Of a stretch of DNA of 6,222 bases, positions 5,330 to 6,222 are shown one piece after another (the first letter of the stretch is position 1; each line of letters starts with the position of its first letter). Location of the stretch: positions 1-6,222 of the forward strand of contig JAEYEN010000012.1 of assembly GCA_023403375.1 (NCBI GenBank). The letters are read 5' to 3'. The notes below the pieces were generated by a model that searched no databases, was not told where the DNA came from, and saw only the letters and a list, made by a program, of their open reading frames with translations. The position numbers were made by a program, and so were the translations under genes. The stretch is from Bacillota bacterium. GTDB lineage: Bacteria; Bacillota; Clostridia; Christensenellales; Borkfalkiaceae.

Positions 5330-6222
5330 CCTTTTTATAGGTCTGTCTTTTTTTAACTATCGTATTATCCGAGAATTTCCACTGCGCCTGAATGTTATAG
5401 TTTGTTTCGAGCGTGGGGTTAGACTCTAAATTCCAGATACCACCTTTAATGATGTTTTTCATTATTCTTGAAATGATTATTGCGTTTGCGCCGCTGTTTT
5501 TATATTCGTCTCGCACGCCGATAAGCGCCATTTCAAGTTCTCTCGGTTTTTTAATGGAATAAAGCACGCTTGCAAACCCCGTCGGGAAGAGTTTGCCTTT
5601 ATGTTTTATCAAAGAATTGCAGATAGATGGTAAAACCACGCCGAACGCCGCAACGTTGTCGTTTTTATCTATAATGAAACTGATGTACTTTTTGTTTACT
5701 ATGGTGCCGAACTGTTTTAAAACGTTCTCTTTAACCTTTCCCTCCACGGGGACGTAACCGTCCAGATGTCCGTAAGACTGATTTAACGTGTCGAACATTT
5801 TATCACCGTAAATTTTGATTATTTTTTTAACGGACATAGTTTCTGCAACGTCGGTAAAACCGTATTTTTTCTTTATTGCATCTGCCAAGCGGTCTATTCT
5901 TTCATAAGACTCTTTGGGAATGCTGAACCGTCTTTCCACCCATTTGGATTCGTCTTCAAACCCTAATTCCGCCATTCTTTCGCAAAAATAAGGATAGTAA
6001 TAATTAGTGGCGTATGTACTGCGCTCGTTAAAGCCGTAAGTAAGCATACCCTCTCTGTCCTGATCGTTAAAGCCCCACGGTCCGTGAATGATTTCCATAC
6101 CGTTTTCTTTGCCGAACTTTTCAACCGCGCCCAAAAGAGCTTTGAAAACTTCTATATCGTCGATACACTCGAATCTCGAAAACCTTATAAACTTTCTGCC
6201 GGTAAGTTCGTTGTCTTTTATT
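5307..6222 (-). CDS. GNAT-type N-acetyltransferase-like protein, C-terminal part (5' end outside window)
   Basis: About 304 residues are visible and the frame stays open to the right edge. The annotatable TTG at 6132-6134 is internal, because conserved-looking sequence (RKFIRFSRFECIDDIEVFKA) continues upstream of it. The protein resembles a family of roughly 370-residue proteins in Bacteroidota and Clostridia, often annotated as hypothetical or as N-acetyltransferase. Recognisable stretches are HGPWGFNDQDREGMLTYGF, NYYYPYFCERMAELGF, a mid-protein NQSYGHLDGYVPV, and the C-terminal ESNPTLETNYNIQAQWKF. ALIGVRDEYKNSGANAIIIS resembles the GNAT acetyl-CoA-binding motif (R/Q-x-x-G-x-A). No signal peptide or membrane segment is visible in this part. 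The substrate is unknown. A terminator follows, so it is not cotranscribed with asnS. The family call rests on remembered resemblance and I am moderately sure of it; the coding frame itself is certain. Confidence 0.8.
   Translation of the reverse strand, partial: IKDNELTGRKFIRFSRFECIDDIEVFKALLGAVEKFGKENGMEIIHGPWGFNDQDREGMLTYGFNERSTYATNYYYPYFCERMAELGFEDESKWVERRFSIPKESYERIDRLADAIKKKYGFTDVAETMSVKKIIKIYGDKMFDTLNQSYGHLDGYVPVEGKVKENVLKQFGTIVNKKYISFIIDKNDNVAAFGVVLPSICNSLIKHKGKLFPTGFASVLYSIKKPRELEMALIGVRDEYKNSGANAIIISRIMKNIIKGGIWNLESNPTLETNYNIQAQWKFSDNTIVKKRQTYKKEIGSLIQ

Noticed and set aside
6132..6134. TTG as the true start of the acetyltransferase-like gene
   Set aside because: The same frame continues without a stop to the window edge and encodes family-like sequence upstream of this codon, so the real start is outside.

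Overview
This window is a piece of a bacterial chromosome from a low-to-moderate GC Bacillota-like organism, probably an uncultured clostridial gut-type lineage. The lineage call is an inference from the rnc-smc gene pair, the style of the proteins and the use of a TTG start; the window contains no rRNA or other taxonomic marker. Every gene I can support lies on the minus strand, so transcription runs from high to low coordinates.

Layout in transcription order: (1) 6222-5307, the C-terminal part of a GNAT-type acetyltransferase-like protein whose start lies outside the window. It is followed by a Rho-independent terminator at 5230-5198. (2) 5306-4926, a 381-base intergenic region dense in short repeats: a 4 x 11-bp tandem repeat, two adjacent GAATTC-centred palindromes, a perfect 13-bp tandem duplication, and a near-consensus promoter whose spacer contains a perfect 16-bp palindrome. 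(3) 4925-3537, complete asnS (asparaginyl-tRNA synthetase). (4) 3536-3289, a gap with no visible terminator, holding an array of ATCCGAA-type units mostly 21 bp apart. (5) 3288-2524, complete rnc (ribonuclease III), in which one expected catalytic Asp appears to be Ser. (6) 2411-1, smc (chromosome condensation ATPase), starting at a TTG that is forced by an in-frame stop nine bases upstream and cut off by the left edge after the hinge.

The genes link translation (AsnRS), RNA processing (RNase III) and chromosome organisation (SMC). The rnc-smc pair is a known neighbourhood in Bacillota, often followed by ftsY, which would lie beyond the left edge. No terminator is visible between asnS, rnc and smc, so they probably share at least some transcripts from the asnS promoter. 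The acetyltransferase-like gene is separated from them by its own terminator.

I see no mobile element, CRISPR array, tRNA or rRNA. I do not see a clear new multi-gene system. The less ordinary content is the small-scale repeat architecture around asnS and upstream of rnc, and the substitution in the RNase III active site.
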